Of a stretch of DNA of 64,000 nt, positions 1 through 9,823 are shown piece after piece. Within the stretch, counting starts at the first letter, position 1, and the number at the start of each line of letters is the position of its first letter. The DNA is from Rhodobacterales bacterium 52_120_T64. GTDB lineage: Bacteria; Pseudomonadota; Alphaproteobacteria; Rhodobacterales; Rhodobacteraceae. The notes beneath the pieces are model-generated. The model made no database searches and was not told the origin of the DNA. It was given only the letters and a program-made list of their open reading frames with translations. A program made the position numbers and the translations under genes. Location: positions 62,001 to 126,000 of the forward strand of contig MABA01000003.1 in the NCBI GenBank assembly GCA_002162875.1, written 5' to 3'.

Positions 1-818
1 TCATGCAAGAAGTGCATGACGGCATTTTCAATGCGCGCAAGAACCACGAAAAAGATCCGATCGAACCTGTCGCCAAAGCCATCGCAACTGAAGCGCACCT
101 ATTGTGTTTCGATGAAATGCAAATTGTCGACATTACAGACGCGATGATCGTGGGCCGCTTGTTCGAAAAGCTTTTCATTCGGGGCGTGGTGATCGTTGCT
201 ACCTCTAACCGCCATCCTGACGAGCTTTATAAAGACGGCCTGAACCGCCATCTGTTTGTACCGTTTATTGAAAAAATCAAAGAGCATCTGGAAGTCTATC
301 ATCTGGCGAGTGAGAAAGATCATCGCCTTGGGGGGCAGAAAAGCCCTGAACTTTATTTCACGCCGTTAGACGACGTGTCCAAGCGCGAAATGGATGCGGC
401 TTGGGCTGCTTTAACCAACGGAAGAGGCACTCCGAAGACGTTGAAGGTGAAAGGGCGGGATGTAGTTATTCCTTCGTTTTACCAAAGTGCTGGTCGGTTT
501 ACCTTTGTACAGCTATGTGAAACCCCGCTCGGGGCTGTGGATTATCTGGCGATTGCCAAGGTGGTCGATGTGTTGTTGCTTGATGACATTCCCAAAATGT
601 CCAAGGAAAAAGGTAACGAGGCGAAGCGGTTTATTCTGTTGGTTGATACGTTGTACGAAGCCAAAGTCCGGCTGATCTGTTCTGCAGATGATGTGCCGGA
701 TCGGTTGTACCAAAAAGGCAAAGGAGCGTGGCAGTTCAAGCGGACGACCTCGCGATTGGAAGAGATGCAAACCGCCGCATGGGGCGCGACTGGGAAATTG
801 CCGACTCTATCGGCGTAA
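1..818 (+). CDS. zapE: ZapE/AFG1-family ATPase, C-terminal part
   Basis: This is the C-terminal part of an AFG1/ZapE P-loop ATPase, a family linked to cell division in bacteria and to inner-membrane proteostasis in mitochondria. The reading frame is already open at the window edge, and the first visible residues (FMQEVH) are the usual mid-domain motif. The Walker A loop therefore lies outside the window, and the ATG at position 3 is an internal methionine. The Walker B segment LLCFDEMQ is at visible residues 33-40 and the sensor segment ATSNRHP follows at about 66. About 270 of the family's roughly 350-390 residues are present. The last 12 bases overlap the convergent transglycosylase gene. 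Confidence 0.9.
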   Translation, partial: MQEVHDGIFNARKNHEKDPIEPVAKAIATEAHLLCFDEMQIVDITDAMIVGRLFEKLFIRGVVIVATSNRHPDELYKDGLNRHLFVPFIEKIKEHLEVYHLASEKDHRLGGQKSPELYFTPLDDVSKREMDAAWAALTNGRGTPKTLKVKGRDVVIPSFYQSAGRFTFVQLCETPLGAVDYLAIAKVVDVLLLDDIPKMSKEKGNEAKRFILLVDTLYEAKVRLICSADDVPDRLYQKGKGAWQFKRTTSRLEEMQTAAWGATGKLPTLSA

Positions 819-2021
819 TTTAATAAGCAAACTTGGTGTCGCATAGCCGTCGGCGAGAATGCCTTCCGAGACTTGATATGCCTGTATGGCTTCGATGGTT
901 CTTGGCCCAATCATTCCGTCGATTGGACCGACATCAAAGCCGCGCTCTTGCAGCAGTGTTTGTATTTGGCGCTGGATTGCGCGGGTCATTGGCGTATCAC
1001 TGCGCGGCCAGCTGGCCTTGAACGCTCCGCCACCATTGATCCGGTCTGACAAGTGACCAACCGCGAGGGAATATGAAACCGACATGTTGTATTGTCGGAT
1101 CACCTGAAAATTCGAGAATACTGCGAAAATCGGCCCGTTCGCACCGGCGGGGGCCAACAGGGCGGTAGCTCCGTGATTGGGAATGCTTGCCTTGTCCGTT
1201 GTGCGGACACCGCGTGCGTTCCAATAATCAGCATTATGCGTTTTGTACTCGCCGATCTGTGCAAAGTTGAACCCACGTGGCAGTGTGACCTCGACACCCC
1301 AAGGCTGATCGTTCTTCCATCCCAAGCGGTGAAGGTAATTCGCTGTGGAGGCAAGTGCATCATTTGGACTTTCGGACCATATATTGACATGTCCGTCACG
1401 GTTTTGATCAACGCCGAAACGTAGATACGTGGAGGGCATGAATTGTGTGTGCCCCATCGCACCACTAACGCTGCCTAACATTTTGGACGCGATAACATCA
1501 CCATGATCGAGGATTTCAAGTGCGGCGAGCAGTTCGGTTTGTGCAAAAGTCCGGCGATGGCCGTTGTACGCGGCATTGGCTAGGACCTCGATCGTATAGG
1601 CAGTGCCACGAAAGGAACCAAAGTTGGTTTCCATGCCCCATATGGCGATAAGTACTTCACTGTTGACGCGATACTTGTTCTCAAGCGTTCGTAGCAAACG
1701 TTGCATGGAAAGCGCTTTGGATCGACCTGCAGAGATACGGCCGTGCGATATCGCGCTGTCTAAGTATTCCCATATCGGTCGCGCGAATTCTGCCTGGTTT
1801 TCATCAATATCGCCGGTGCGCGGTTTGTAATTAACATTGCGAAACGCGGTGTCGAATGTGTTCGCCGAAATTCCTACGGCAAGCGCCTTGATGCGAAATT
1901 CGTTTCGCCAAGTGTCGAAATCGGTTGCCGCGCGTGTAGCAGGCACGGAAACCTGCGCGCCTGCTAGTACGGGGAAACAGCTGGCGACCACGAATAAGAT
2001 ATAGAGCAAACGTCTGGACAT
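807..2021 (-). CDS. MltB-type lytic murein transglycosylase with peptidoglycan-binding domain
   Basis: Periplasmic enzyme expected to cleave the glycan strands of peptidoglycan. From the chosen ATG (404 aa) it starts with a signal peptide (MSRRLLYILFVVASCFPVLAGA). An SLT_2-type domain follows, with the catalytic-glutamate motif WGMETNFG (Glu at about 131) and the family motif GAMGHTQFMPSTY. The C-terminal 60 residues form a PG_binding_1 repeat (FDVGPIDGMIGPRTIEAIQAY). A second in-frame ATG at 2039 would add six residues. The longer open frame reaches into rnr but lacks a signal peptide at its start. The gene lies 37 bp downstream of rnr on the same strand, so they may share a transcript. Confidence 0.9.
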   Translation of the reverse strand: MSRRLLYILFVVASCFPVLAGAQVSVPATRAATDFDTWRNEFRIKALAVGISANTFDTAFRNVNYKPRTGDIDENQAEFARPIWEYLDSAISHGRISAGRSKALSMQRLLRTLENKYRVNSEVLIAIWGMETNFGSFRGTAYTIEVLANAAYNGHRRTFAQTELLAALEILDHGDVIASKMLGSVSGAMGHTQFMPSTYLRFGVDQNRDGHVNIWSESPNDALASTANYLHRLGWKNDQPWGVEVTLPRGFNFAQIGEYKTHNADYWNARGVRTTDKASIPNHGATALLAPAGANGPIFAVFSNFQVIRQYNMSVSYSLAVGHLSDRINGGGAFKASWPRSDTPMTRAIQRQIQTLLQERGFDVGPIDGMIGPRTIEAIQAYQVSEGILADGYATPSLLIKLRR

Positions 2022-2058
2022 ACCCCAGAGTACCCACATCTCCCTTCGCGCGAAACTA

Positions 2059-4305
2059 CTACTTCCGTTTCGTGCGTTTTGCATCTTTACTGCGGCGGAT
2101 TTTCGCGCGTTTGTGTTTACGGTTCGGACCGCCTCGCGATTTACCACCTTGCACGGACTTCATGGTTTTGCCTTCCAGTTCCAACAACTCGAACAACAAG
2201 CCTCCGGTGACGGGAACCGCCTCGGCCAAGCGTACCTTGGCCTTCATACCGAGACTAATAACCATACGGGAGCGCTCGCCGGTTAAAGTTTGTGCGTCGG
2301 CATCGTGATGGAAATATTCGCGCCCGAGATGCGAGATCGGGATGATGCCGTCGGCGCCTGTTTCGTTTAGTTTAACGAATAGGCCGAAACGTGCGATGCC
2401 GGATACTTTGCCGTCGAATTCGTTGCCGATGCGTTCAGACAAGTATGCTGCCAGATAACGATCTGTAGTGTCACGCTCGGCCAGCATGGATCGCCGTTCG
2501 GTCTTGCTGATGTGTTCGGCGGTTTCTTCAAGCCCCGCCTCTTCTTCCGGTGTTTGCCCATCATCGCCCCAGCCGTGTGCTTTGATCAAAGCTCGATGCA
2601 CAATCAAATCAGCATAGCGACGGATCGGCGAGGTGAAATGGGCGTAGCGTTGGAGCGCCAACCCGAAGTGCCCGTAGTTGGATTGCGAATAGTAGGCCTG
2701 AGTCATCGACCGCAGAACCGACATGGAGATTACCTCTGAATGCTCGGTTCCCGCAGCCGCGTCCAGAAGTTTGTTCAACTGCGCCGTCTTCAAAACTTGC
2801 CCCTTGGCCAACGTCAACCCGACGCTTTCCACAGTCTCGCGCAAGCCCTCCAGCTTTTCGGGGTTGGGTTCTTCATGAACACGGTAAAGCAAGTGCATCC
2901 GCTTCGCTTCAAGTGTTTCGGCAGCACAAACATTGGCGAGAACCATGAACTCTTCTACCAATTTGTGCGCGTCGAAACGATCCCTAAAGGCAACCGAAAG
3001 CACTTCGCCATCATCGGCAAGGACAATCTTACGTTCGGGCAGATCGAGATGCAGTGGCTGGCGGTTTTTCGTTTCCTTACGAACGGCAAAATAGGCGTCC
3101 CACAAAGGTTTGATACCGTGTTCCAACAAGGGCGCGGCCTCTTCGCCAGCGTTGCCATCTGCAGCGGCTTGGGCTTGTTCGTAGGACAGCGAGGCAGGGG
3201 ATTGCATCAGGCCACGAGTAAACCGATGACCGATTTTACGGCCCGCTGCGTTCAGCTGGATTTCCAATGCAATGCACGGGCGATCCATACCTGCGTGCAA
3301 GGAACACAGATCACCTGAAAGACTGTCAGGCAGCATCGGTACCACACGGTCAGGGAAGTACGAAGAATTTCCGCGTTTGCGAGCCTCGCGGTCCAGAGCG
3401 GAATTCGGGCGCACGTAATGCGCGACATCGGCAATGGCGACCCAGACGATGTGGCCACCCTCGTTTTTAGGGTCAGGATCAGGCAAAGCGCAGATTGCAT
3501 CGTCGTGATCGCGTGCATCAGATGGGTCGATGGTGAAAAGGGGTAAGTGACGGAGGTCTTCGCGCTTGCCCAGTTTGACGGGCTTTGCATTCAGCGCTTC
3601 TTCCTCGACGTTTTCCGGGAACGTGACGGGGATGCCGTGTTCGTGGATTGCGATCAGCGATACCGATTTGGGCGCAGTTGCATCGCCTAATCGTGCCGTG
3701 ATCTTGGCTTTGGGCAAACCCATGCGGACTTTACCAATCTGGGTGGCCTCTACCAGTTCACCTTCACGGGCACCGTTGCGGTCGCCCGGTGCAATTTGCC
3801 ATTCCTTGCTGGATTTTTTATCGACGGGAATTACGCGTCCGCCATATTCAGCCTGCTTAAATATCCCGAGGATTACCGCCGCCGAGCTGCCGATCTTGCG
3901 AATTAATCGGCCTTCGTAAGGGGCGTGCTCTTCGCCGGTTTTGGTCAAGCGGCAGAGTATCTTGTCGCCAATCCCAAGGGCGGGATTATTTTTCATGGGA
4001 ATCATCAGGATGGTTGGCGCTTGATCTTCGCCTTTCCAGTTTGCTGGTTCGGCGAACAGGTCACCGTCGGCGTCAATAGCGGTGACTTGCAACAGTTCAA
4101 CGTTTTGCAGGGTTCCTGTCTCGCGGATCGTGTTGCGGGTTTTTTGCAAATGGCCCTCGGCGCGCAACTCTCGCAAAATGCGCTTTAACTCGATCCGGTC
4201 CTGGCCCTTAATGCCAAAAGCCTTCGCGATGTCGCGTTTGCTTGTGGTCTTGGCGTTATCTTTGATCCATTCGAGGATCTGTTGTTTTGTAGGAAAATGT
4301 TTCAT
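2059..4305 (-). CDS. rnr: Ribonuclease R
   Basis: RNase R is a processive 3'-5' exoribonuclease that degrades structured RNA. The 748-aa protein has an N-terminal winged-helix region, cold-shock domains, the RNB catalytic domain with the acidic cluster DPSDARDHDDAI, an S1 domain near the C-terminus (DGKVSGIARFGLFVKLNETGADG begins it) and a lysine/arginine-rich tail typical of the family. The ATG at 4305 begins the normal MKHFPTKQQIL sequence; a GTG at 4320 would add five residues. The ATG and its weak AGGG ribosome binding site lie inside a perfect inverted repeat, listed separately. It follows topA by about 95 bp on the same strand. Confidence 0.96.
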   Translation of the reverse strand: MKHFPTKQQILEWIKDNAKTTSKRDIAKAFGIKGQDRIELKRILRELRAEGHLQKTRNTIRETGTLQNVELLQVTAIDADGDLFAEPANWKGEDQAPTILMIPMKNNPALGIGDKILCRLTKTGEEHAPYEGRLIRKIGSSAAVILGIFKQAEYGGRVIPVDKKSSKEWQIAPGDRNGAREGELVEATQIGKVRMGLPKAKITARLGDATAPKSVSLIAIHEHGIPVTFPENVEEEALNAKPVKLGKREDLRHLPLFTIDPSDARDHDDAICALPDPDPKNEGGHIVWVAIADVAHYVRPNSALDREARKRGNSSYFPDRVVPMLPDSLSGDLCSLHAGMDRPCIALEIQLNAAGRKIGHRFTRGLMQSPASLSYEQAQAAADGNAGEEAAPLLEHGIKPLWDAYFAVRKETKNRQPLHLDLPERKIVLADDGEVLSVAFRDRFDAHKLVEEFMVLANVCAAETLEAKRMHLLYRVHEEPNPEKLEGLRETVESVGLTLAKGQVLKTAQLNKLLDAAAGTEHSEVISMSVLRSMTQAYYSQSNYGHFGLALQRYAHFTSPIRRYADLIVHRALIKAHGWGDDGQTPEEEAGLEETAEHISKTERRSMLAERDTTDRYLAAYLSERIGNEFDGKVSGIARFGLFVKLNETGADGIIPISHLGREYFHHDADAQTLTGERSRMVISLGMKAKVRLAEAVPVTGGLLFELLELEGKTMKSVQGGKSRGGPNRKHKRAKIRRSKDAKRTKRK

Positions 4306-4339
4306 GACGCCCTGTAACACGCTGATTGCAGGGCGTCAT
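4304..4339 (-). promoter_or_regulatory. Perfect hairpin enclosing the rnr start codon
   Basis: The arms ATGACGCCCTG (4304-4314) and CAGGGCGTCAT (4329-4339) are a perfect 11-bp inverted repeat with a 14-nt loop. In the rnr transcript the 3' arm contains both the AGGG ribosome binding site and the AUG, so a folded leader would hide the translation start. No T-run follows, which argues against a topA terminator. An out-of-frame upstream AUG opens the 5' arm. Confidence 0.5.
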
Positions 4340-4399
4340 GTGATATTATTCGCTGTCGGCCGTTCTTTCACCGCCTGACACGGACTGTCGAGTACTTGG

Positions 4400-7042
4400 C
4401 TACTCGTCTTTTGTCGCAGCCTTCTTCTTGGCCGGAGCTTTCCTCTTTGCCGGCGCCTTCTTTTTAGCCGCGGGTTTCTTTTTCGCGGCAGGCTTTTTCT
4501 TTGCCGCAGGTTTTTTGCGAGGCTTCTTCGTTGCAGCTTTGGCGTTCACTAGTTCAATAGCATCTTCCAGCGTTACGTCTGCAGGCTCGGTGCCTTTTGG
4601 TAAGGTCGCATTAATCTTTTCCCACTTCACGTAAGGTCCATATCGACCGTCCATGACATTCAACGCACCACCATCCGGGTGCTCACCCAATTCGTGCAAC
4701 GGTTTTGCCGCTGCACCACGGCCGCCTCGGGCGGCTTTTTGGGCGATCATTTCCACGGCGCGGTTCATGCCAATGGTCAGAACTTCTTCGGCATCCTTAA
4801 TGGAAGCGTAAATCTTGGTTTGCTTGGTTTCGCCTTCGCCCGGTGGTTTGGTGTGGACAACGTAAGGGCCGAAACGCCCAATGCTGGCCTCGACTCGTCC
4901 ACCTTCGGGGTGCTCGCCGATCAGGCGGGGTAGCGATAACAAATCAAGCGCTTTGGCTAGGTCTACCGTGTCCAAATCCATGCCTTTGGGAATGGATGAA
5001 CGCTTGGGTTTTGGATTTTCTTCAGTCAGATCGCCCAGTTGAACGTAGGGACCAAAGCGGCCTGAACGCAACGAAATCGTCTCGCCGTCGTCGTTATGGC
5101 CCAGCAGTTTGCCATCCGGACCTGCCATGTCTCCGCCTTCGACCTCGCCAGAGATTGGGCGGGTATAGCGGCATTCGGGGTAGTTGGAACAACCGATGAA
5201 AGCGCCACCAGCGCGAGATGTCCGCATGGATAGTTTGCCATCGCCACAGTTTTTGCAGATGCGCGGGTCGGAACCGTCCTCGTTCGCGGGGAACAAATGC
5301 GGGGCCAGTACTTCGTTGATTTTTTCCAGAACTTCAGTGATGCGAAGCTCGGATGTTTCACCGATAGCGGCATGGAAGTCTTTCCAGAAACGGCCAAGCA
5401 GAACCTTCCAGTCCTCGTCACCCGCGCTGACCTTATCAAGGTCGTTTTCCAGTGCCGCTGTGAAATCATATCCGACGTATTGGCGGAAATAGCTTTCAAG
5501 GAAGATTGTCACCAGACGTCCCTTATCCTCGGGGATTAGGCGGTTCTTTTCTTTGCGAACATAGTCGCGATCCTGAATTGTCGTCACAATCGAGGCATAG
5601 GTAGATGGGCGACCAATGCCCAGTTCTTCCATCTTTTGCACAATGCTCGCCTCGGAATAACGGGGCGGTGGTTGGGTGAAGTGCTGCTCGGGCGTGACAG
5701 AGCGCTTGTCCGCAGGATCGCCCTGCATGATCTGTGGCAAGGTTTTGTCGTCGTCAATGACGGCATCCTCGCGACCTTCCGTATATACCTTCATGAAGCC
5801 TTCAAACTGGATGACTTGTCCGGTCGCGCGCAAGCCGATTTGTTCGTCGGCCGATAGAACGTCTACGGTTGTGCGTTCTAAACGAGCGGCAGCCATTTGG
5901 CATGCAACCGAGCGTTTCCAGATCAAATCATAGAGCTTACGTTGATCGACTTCTAGCTTCGACATTGCGTCAGGAGCCACAGACATATCGGTTGGGCGGA
6001 TACATTCGTGGGCTTCCTGCGCGTTTTTGGCTTTGTTCTTATAGATGCGTGGTTTGTCGGGGACGTAAGCATCACCGTACCGCGCCTTAATAACCTCGCG
6101 GGCCTGTGTCACCGCTTCGGGAGCCATGTCGATACCATCAGTACGCATATATGTAATATATCCAGCCTCATACAGACGCTGGGCGGTGGACATGGTCTGA
6201 CGCGCACCGAAGCCGAACTTGCGGCTGGCCTCTTGTTGCAGAGACGACGTCATGAACGGAGCAGAGGGGTTGCGGTTGGCGGGCTTTGCTTCGACCGAAG
6301 CGATCTTAAGGTCGCGGGATTCGATGGCGGCGACAGCCAGTTCAGCCGCCGCGGCGGTTTCGATGCTGAATTTCTCCAGCTTCTTGCCACCGAGGATAGT
6401 CAGGCGTGCCTCGAAGTTTTTCCCGCGGGGTGTGGTCAGATCAGCGGCAACGGTCCAGTATTCGCGATTATTAAAAGCTTCGATCTCCATCTCGCGTTCA
6501 ACGATCAAGCGCAGAACGACGGATTGCACGCGGCCAGCGGATTTCGCACCGGGTAATTTGCGCCAAAGAACTGGCGACAGGTTGAAACCTACTAAATAGT
6601 CCAACGCGCGACGGGCAAGATATGCGTCCACCAGCGGTTGGTCCACTTGGCGCGGGTTGGCCATGGCTTCTAGAATCGCGGATTTGGTGACGGCGTTGAA
6701 TACTACACGTTCGACCTTGGTGGATTTCTTGATAACTTTGCGTTTGCGCAGAACCTCTTCAAGGTGCCAACTGATGGCTTCTCCTTCCCTATCAGGGTCG
6801 GTCGCGAGGATAAGTTTGTCATCGGGGTCTGCCTTCATGGCGTCCACAATGGCGCGAACATGCTTCATAGACTGTGTGGCGACGTCCCATTTCATCTCGA
6901 AGTCGTTGTCAGTATCGACAGAACCGTTTTTTGCAGGCAGGTCGCGAACGTGGCCATAAGACGCCAGAACGGTGTACTCATCCCCTAGATATTTATTGAT
7001 AGTTTTCGCTTTCGCGGGGGATTCGACTACTACTACGGCCAT
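4400..7042 (-). CDS. topA: DNA topoisomerase I
   Basis: Type IA topoisomerase that relaxes negatively supercoiled DNA. The 880-aa protein has the TOPRIM start (VVVESPAKAKTINKYLG), the acidic DPDREGEAISWH motif, the catalytic tyrosine region YITYMRTDG at about residue 300, and a four-cysteine zinc finger (CKNCGDG to GCSNYPEC). Several C-terminal topoisomerase repeats (GRFGPYV, GRYGPYVKW) follow. It ends in a histone-H1-like tail with repeated PAAKKK units, common in alphaproteobacterial TopA. The start matches the family N-terminus exactly. rnr follows on the same strand. Confidence 0.97.
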   Translation of the reverse strand: MAVVVVESPAKAKTINKYLGDEYTVLASYGHVRDLPAKNGSVDTDNDFEMKWDVATQSMKHVRAIVDAMKADPDDKLILATDPDREGEAISWHLEEVLRKRKVIKKSTKVERVVFNAVTKSAILEAMANPRQVDQPLVDAYLARRALDYLVGFNLSPVLWRKLPGAKSAGRVQSVVLRLIVEREMEIEAFNNREYWTVAADLTTPRGKNFEARLTILGGKKLEKFSIETAAAAELAVAAIESRDLKIASVEAKPANRNPSAPFMTSSLQQEASRKFGFGARQTMSTAQRLYEAGYITYMRTDGIDMAPEAVTQAREVIKARYGDAYVPDKPRIYKNKAKNAQEAHECIRPTDMSVAPDAMSKLEVDQRKLYDLIWKRSVACQMAAARLERTTVDVLSADEQIGLRATGQVIQFEGFMKVYTEGREDAVIDDDKTLPQIMQGDPADKRSVTPEQHFTQPPPRYSEASIVQKMEELGIGRPSTYASIVTTIQDRDYVRKEKNRLIPEDKGRLVTIFLESYFRQYVGYDFTAALENDLDKVSAGDEDWKVLLGRFWKDFHAAIGETSELRITEVLEKINEVLAPHLFPANEDGSDPRICKNCGDGKLSMRTSRAGGAFIGCSNYPECRYTRPISGEVEGGDMAGPDGKLLGHNDDGETISLRSGRFGPYVQLGDLTEENPKPKRSSIPKGMDLDTVDLAKALDLLSLPRLIGEHPEGGRVEASIGRFGPYVVHTKPPGEGETKQTKIYASIKDAEEVLTIGMNRAVEMIAQKAARGGRGAAAKPLHELGEHPDGGALNVMDGRYGPYVKWEKINATLPKGTEPADVTLEDAIELVNAKAATKKPRKKPAAKKKPAAKKKPAAKKKAPAKRKAPAKKKAATKDE

Positions 7043-7163
7043 TAAAAATCTCCAAAATCACGGGGAGTCGTGTGGGGCGGGAACATGGTGCGGAGAGTGG
7101 TGTCTTGTCAATGGGGTATGTTTTTTTGCTAAAAGTATACGTATCGGGGCGTATCCTGACGCC

Positions 7164-7598
7164 CTAAGTCTCCGGTAATAACATGTGCCGCGCCCTTGCG
7201 CCGCGTTCAATCGCGGCACCGTGCAGTCGATCAATGCTAAGTTCGTACCGGATTTCAGCCATGAATTCCAATTCTCCCTGCCGAAGACGGCCATCGGCAG
7301 CGGCAACATCGCAAGCCATAGCGTAAGCAGTTTCAAAAAGTGTTTCGGGTAAAGCATCGCGAACAATACCAAACAACGCATCGAGTCCGTCTTCGACTTC
7401 AAACAGGTCAAAAACAACTTGGCTGACCGTTTTGATCCGACTGGAATCGTAGTCTGCGAAAATAGGCATGTGGTCAACGATACGGGTAATCGACAACAAT
7501 TCAGAATTGGTAATGTTTTCATCTGACGCGGACTCGGCCACCATCACGGCGATAAGGGCGTCTTGTGGTGAAAATGATGCAGGAACTTGTTGGGACAT
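7164..7598 (-). CDS. TerB-like (tellurite-resistance/DjlA-type) protein
   Basis: A 144-aa soluble, helical, acidic protein. The pattern of paired acidic motifs (AESASDENITNSEL near residue 20 and AAADGRLRQGELEFM near 100) is that of the TerB/DjlA-N fold, which probably binds metal through its acidic residues. The substrate and partners of single-domain TerB proteins in alphaproteobacteria are not established. It lies upstream of topA on the same strand, with 121 bp between them, and divergent from lysK. No signal peptide or membrane segment is visible. Confidence 0.75.
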   Translation of the reverse strand: MSQQVPASFSPQDALIAVMVAESASDENITNSELLSITRIVDHMPIFADYDSSRIKTVSQVVFDLFEVEDGLDALFGIVRDALPETLFETAYAMACDVAAADGRLRQGELEFMAEIRYELSIDRLHGAAIERGARARHMLLPET

Positions 7599-7716
7599 TT
7601 CAAAACCTCGAATATATTCGTTGTCCTAAGAATATTGACGCATGGCCCGCTGCACAATAGGAAGCGGAAGATATTTTCGCTTTCCGGTTGTCGGGGGGCA
7701 CTTTTAGGGGACAATC

Positions 7717-9300
7717 ATGTCTGAACTTCGTGAACTCGCACTGAAATCCAAAGCCTGGCCTTTTGAGGAAGCCCGCAAATTGGTCAAGCGGTTCGCAAAA
7801 CACCCGCCCGAGAAGGGGTATGTGTTGTTCGAGACAGGTTACGGACCTTCTGGATTGCCACATATCGGTACTTTCGGCGAGGTTGCGCGCACAACAATGG
7901 TGCGTCGTGCGTTTGAAGCATTAAGCGATATACCGACCAAGCTGATTTGTTTTTCCGATGATCTGGACGGTATGCGGAAAGTGCCGAGCAATGTGCCCAA
8001 CCCTGAAAAGTTGCAAGAACATCTGCAACGCCCGCTTTCTGCGGTGCCCGACCCGTTCGAAGAATATGACAGCTTTGGCGATCACAACAATGCAATGCTG
8101 CGCCGTTTTCTGGATACGTTTGGGTTTGACTACGAATTCTACTCGGCGAGCGTGTTCTACAAGTCCGGTCAGTTTAACCAGATCCTGTTGCGCGCAGTCG
8201 AGAAATACGACGAAATAATGGAAGTTATGCTAAAATCGTTGCGCGAAGAACGCCGCGAGACCTATTCCTGCTTCTTACCGATTTCGCAGAAAACTGGACG
8301 GGTTATGTATGTGCCGATGAAATCGGTGAATGCGACGGACGGGACGATTACATTTGACGACGAGGATGGTGAGGAAGTTACCATGAGTGTCACTGGTGGT
8401 CAGGTTAAGCTGCAATGGAAGCCGGATTTTGGTGCACGCTGGGCGGCCCTTGATGTGGATTTCGAAATGTATGGTAAAGACCATTCGACCAACACTCATA
8501 TTTACGACAAAATCTGCCGGATATTGGGCGGGCGTGCCCCAGAGCATTTCGTATACGAGATGTTTCTGGACGAGGTTGGCGGAAAAATTTCGAAATCTTC
8601 AGGTAACGGAATTTCAATTGACGAGTGGTTGACCTATGCAAGCTCCGAAAGCCTGTCGTATTTTATGTACCTGAAACCAAAAACTGCCAAGCGATTGCAT
8701 TTCGATGTTATTCCCAAAGCAGTGGATGAGTATCACCAGCACCTACGGGCGTTCGAAGGACAGGATTTGAAGGCACGCTTGAACAACCCGGTCTGGCACA
8801 TTCACCGTGGGCAACCACCGGTAAGCGATATGGTCGTGCCTTTCTCCATGCTATTGAATTTGGCTTCGGCATCGAGCGCCGAAAACACTGAACAAATGTG
8901 GGGGTTCATCCGTAAATATGCACCCGATGCAACCGCGCAAACACATCCAGGACTAGATGCTGCAGCGGGTTTCGCTGTGCGGTATTTCCATGACTTCGTT
9001 AAACCAACCAAAGTGTACCGCGCGGCGAACGAGCAGGAACGTGCAGCGCTTGTCTATTTGGCTGAGCGGTTGAAAACTTGGGATGGCGCGGTGGACGGCG
9101 ATGCGTTGCAAAGCCTCGTGTTCGCTGTCGGTAAGGAGCACGGATTTGATCCGTTAAGGGCATGGTTTACGGCTATTTACGAAGTTCTTTTGGGGGCCTC
9201 GCAAGGACCTAGATTTGGTGGATTTATCGCATTGTTTGGTGTACCTGAAACAGTCGCGCTGATTGAAAAAGCGTTGGCTGGAGAGTTTCTAGACGATTAA
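7717..9300 (+). CDS. lysK: Lysyl-tRNA synthetase, class I
   Basis: Class I LysRS charges tRNA-Lys and replaces the class II LysS enzyme in many alphaproteobacteria and archaea. The 527-aa protein carries the HIGH-type signature PHIGT (residues 48-52) and the KMSKS-type loop KISKSSGNG near residue 290, preceded by [12 protein letters not shown]. An AGGGGAC ribosome binding site sits just ahead of the ATG. The length fits the family. A strong hairpin follows the stop codon, and the gene appears to be a single transcription unit. Confidence 0.96.
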   Translation: MSELRELALKSKAWPFEEARKLVKRFAKHPPEKGYVLFETGYGPSGLPHIGTFGEVARTTMVRRAFEALSDIPTKLICFSDDLDGMRKVPSNVPNPEKLQEHLQRPLSAVPDPFEEYDSFGDHNNAMLRRFLDTFGFDYEFYSASVFYKSGQFNQILLRAVEKYDEIMEVMLKSLREERRETYSCFLPISQKTGRVMYVPMKSVNATDGTITFDDEDGEEVTMSVTGGQVKLQWKPDFGARWAALDVDFEMYGKDHSTNTHIYDKICRILGGRAPEHFVYEMFLDEVGGKISKSSGNGISIDEWLTYASSESLSYFMYLKPKTAKRLHFDVIPKAVDEYHQHLRAFEGQDLKARLNNPVWHIHRGQPPVSDMVVPFSMLLNLASASSAENTEQMWGFIRKYAPDATAQTHPGLDAAAGFAVRYFHDFVKPTKVYRAANEQERAALVYLAERLKTWDGAVDGDALQSLVFAVGKEHGFDPLRAWFTAIYEVLLGASQGPRFGGFIALFGVPETVALIEKALAGEFLDD

Positions 9301-9316
9301 GGTAAAGTATGAACTT

Positions 9317-9370
9317 GTCGAAAAAGCGCCTTGCAAGCAAAGTGTTGCGGTGCGCTTTTTCGACCCTTTT
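9317..9370 (+). terminator. Hairpin terminator after lysK
   Basis: A 13-bp perfect stem (GTCGAAAAAGCGC, 9317-9329, with its complement 9352-9364) closes a 22-nt loop, followed by CCCTTTTC. The A-rich/T-rich stem could also stop the convergent YeeE transcript. Confidence 0.7.
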
Positions 9371-9376
9371 CTATGC

Positions 9377-9814
9377 TTACGCTGGCCCTAGTCCGAGTTT
9401 TGGCAACTTGAACCAGCCGAAATTGTAAAGCGCCATGCCGGCCATCATCGCGACTATAAACACGGCGACCTCCCATTTACCAAAACTCATTGCGACAATC
9501 GCAGGGCCGGGGCAGATGCCCACCAGCCCCCAGCCGATGCCGAATATGGCGGAACCTGTGACCAAATTGCGATCTACGGGCTGTGTTGGCATTGGCGGGA
9601 TAGTCCCTCCGAAGTAAGCTGATTTTCGTGGGCGGGCGATAATCCAAGCAATCGACGCCGTCGTGATTGCCCCCCCCATAACGAAGCCGAGGGTCGGATC
9701 CCAATCACCTGTTACATCCAAAAACGCGATGACACGTGCCGGGTTAACCATGTCGGAAATGATCAGACCAAAGCTGAAAAGTAGGCCGGACGCTAGGGCT
9801 ATGATTTTGCGCAT
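9377..9814 (-). CDS. YeeE/YedE-family membrane protein, second half (DUF6691-type)
   Basis: A 145-aa membrane protein with about four hydrophobic segments and the motif GIGWGLVGICPGPAIV, the conserved cysteine site of the YeeE/YedE (TsuA-like) family of sulfur-compound channels. It is the partner of the upstream gene: the pair together resembles one full-length YeeE. By homology the pair is expected to move thiosulfate or a related sulfur species across the inner membrane. The spacing is 9 bp, so the genes are one operon. No sulfurtransferase, ArsR/BigR regulator or dioxygenase is adjacent here. Confidence 0.85.
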   Translation of the reverse strand: MRKIIALASGLLFSFGLIISDMVNPARVIAFLDVTGDWDPTLGFVMGGAITTASIAWIIARPRKSAYFGGTIPPMPTQPVDRNLVTGSAIFGIGWGLVGICPGPAIVAMSFGKWEVAVFIVAMMAGMALYNFGWFKLPKLGLGPA

Positions 9815-9823
9815 GACTTTTCC

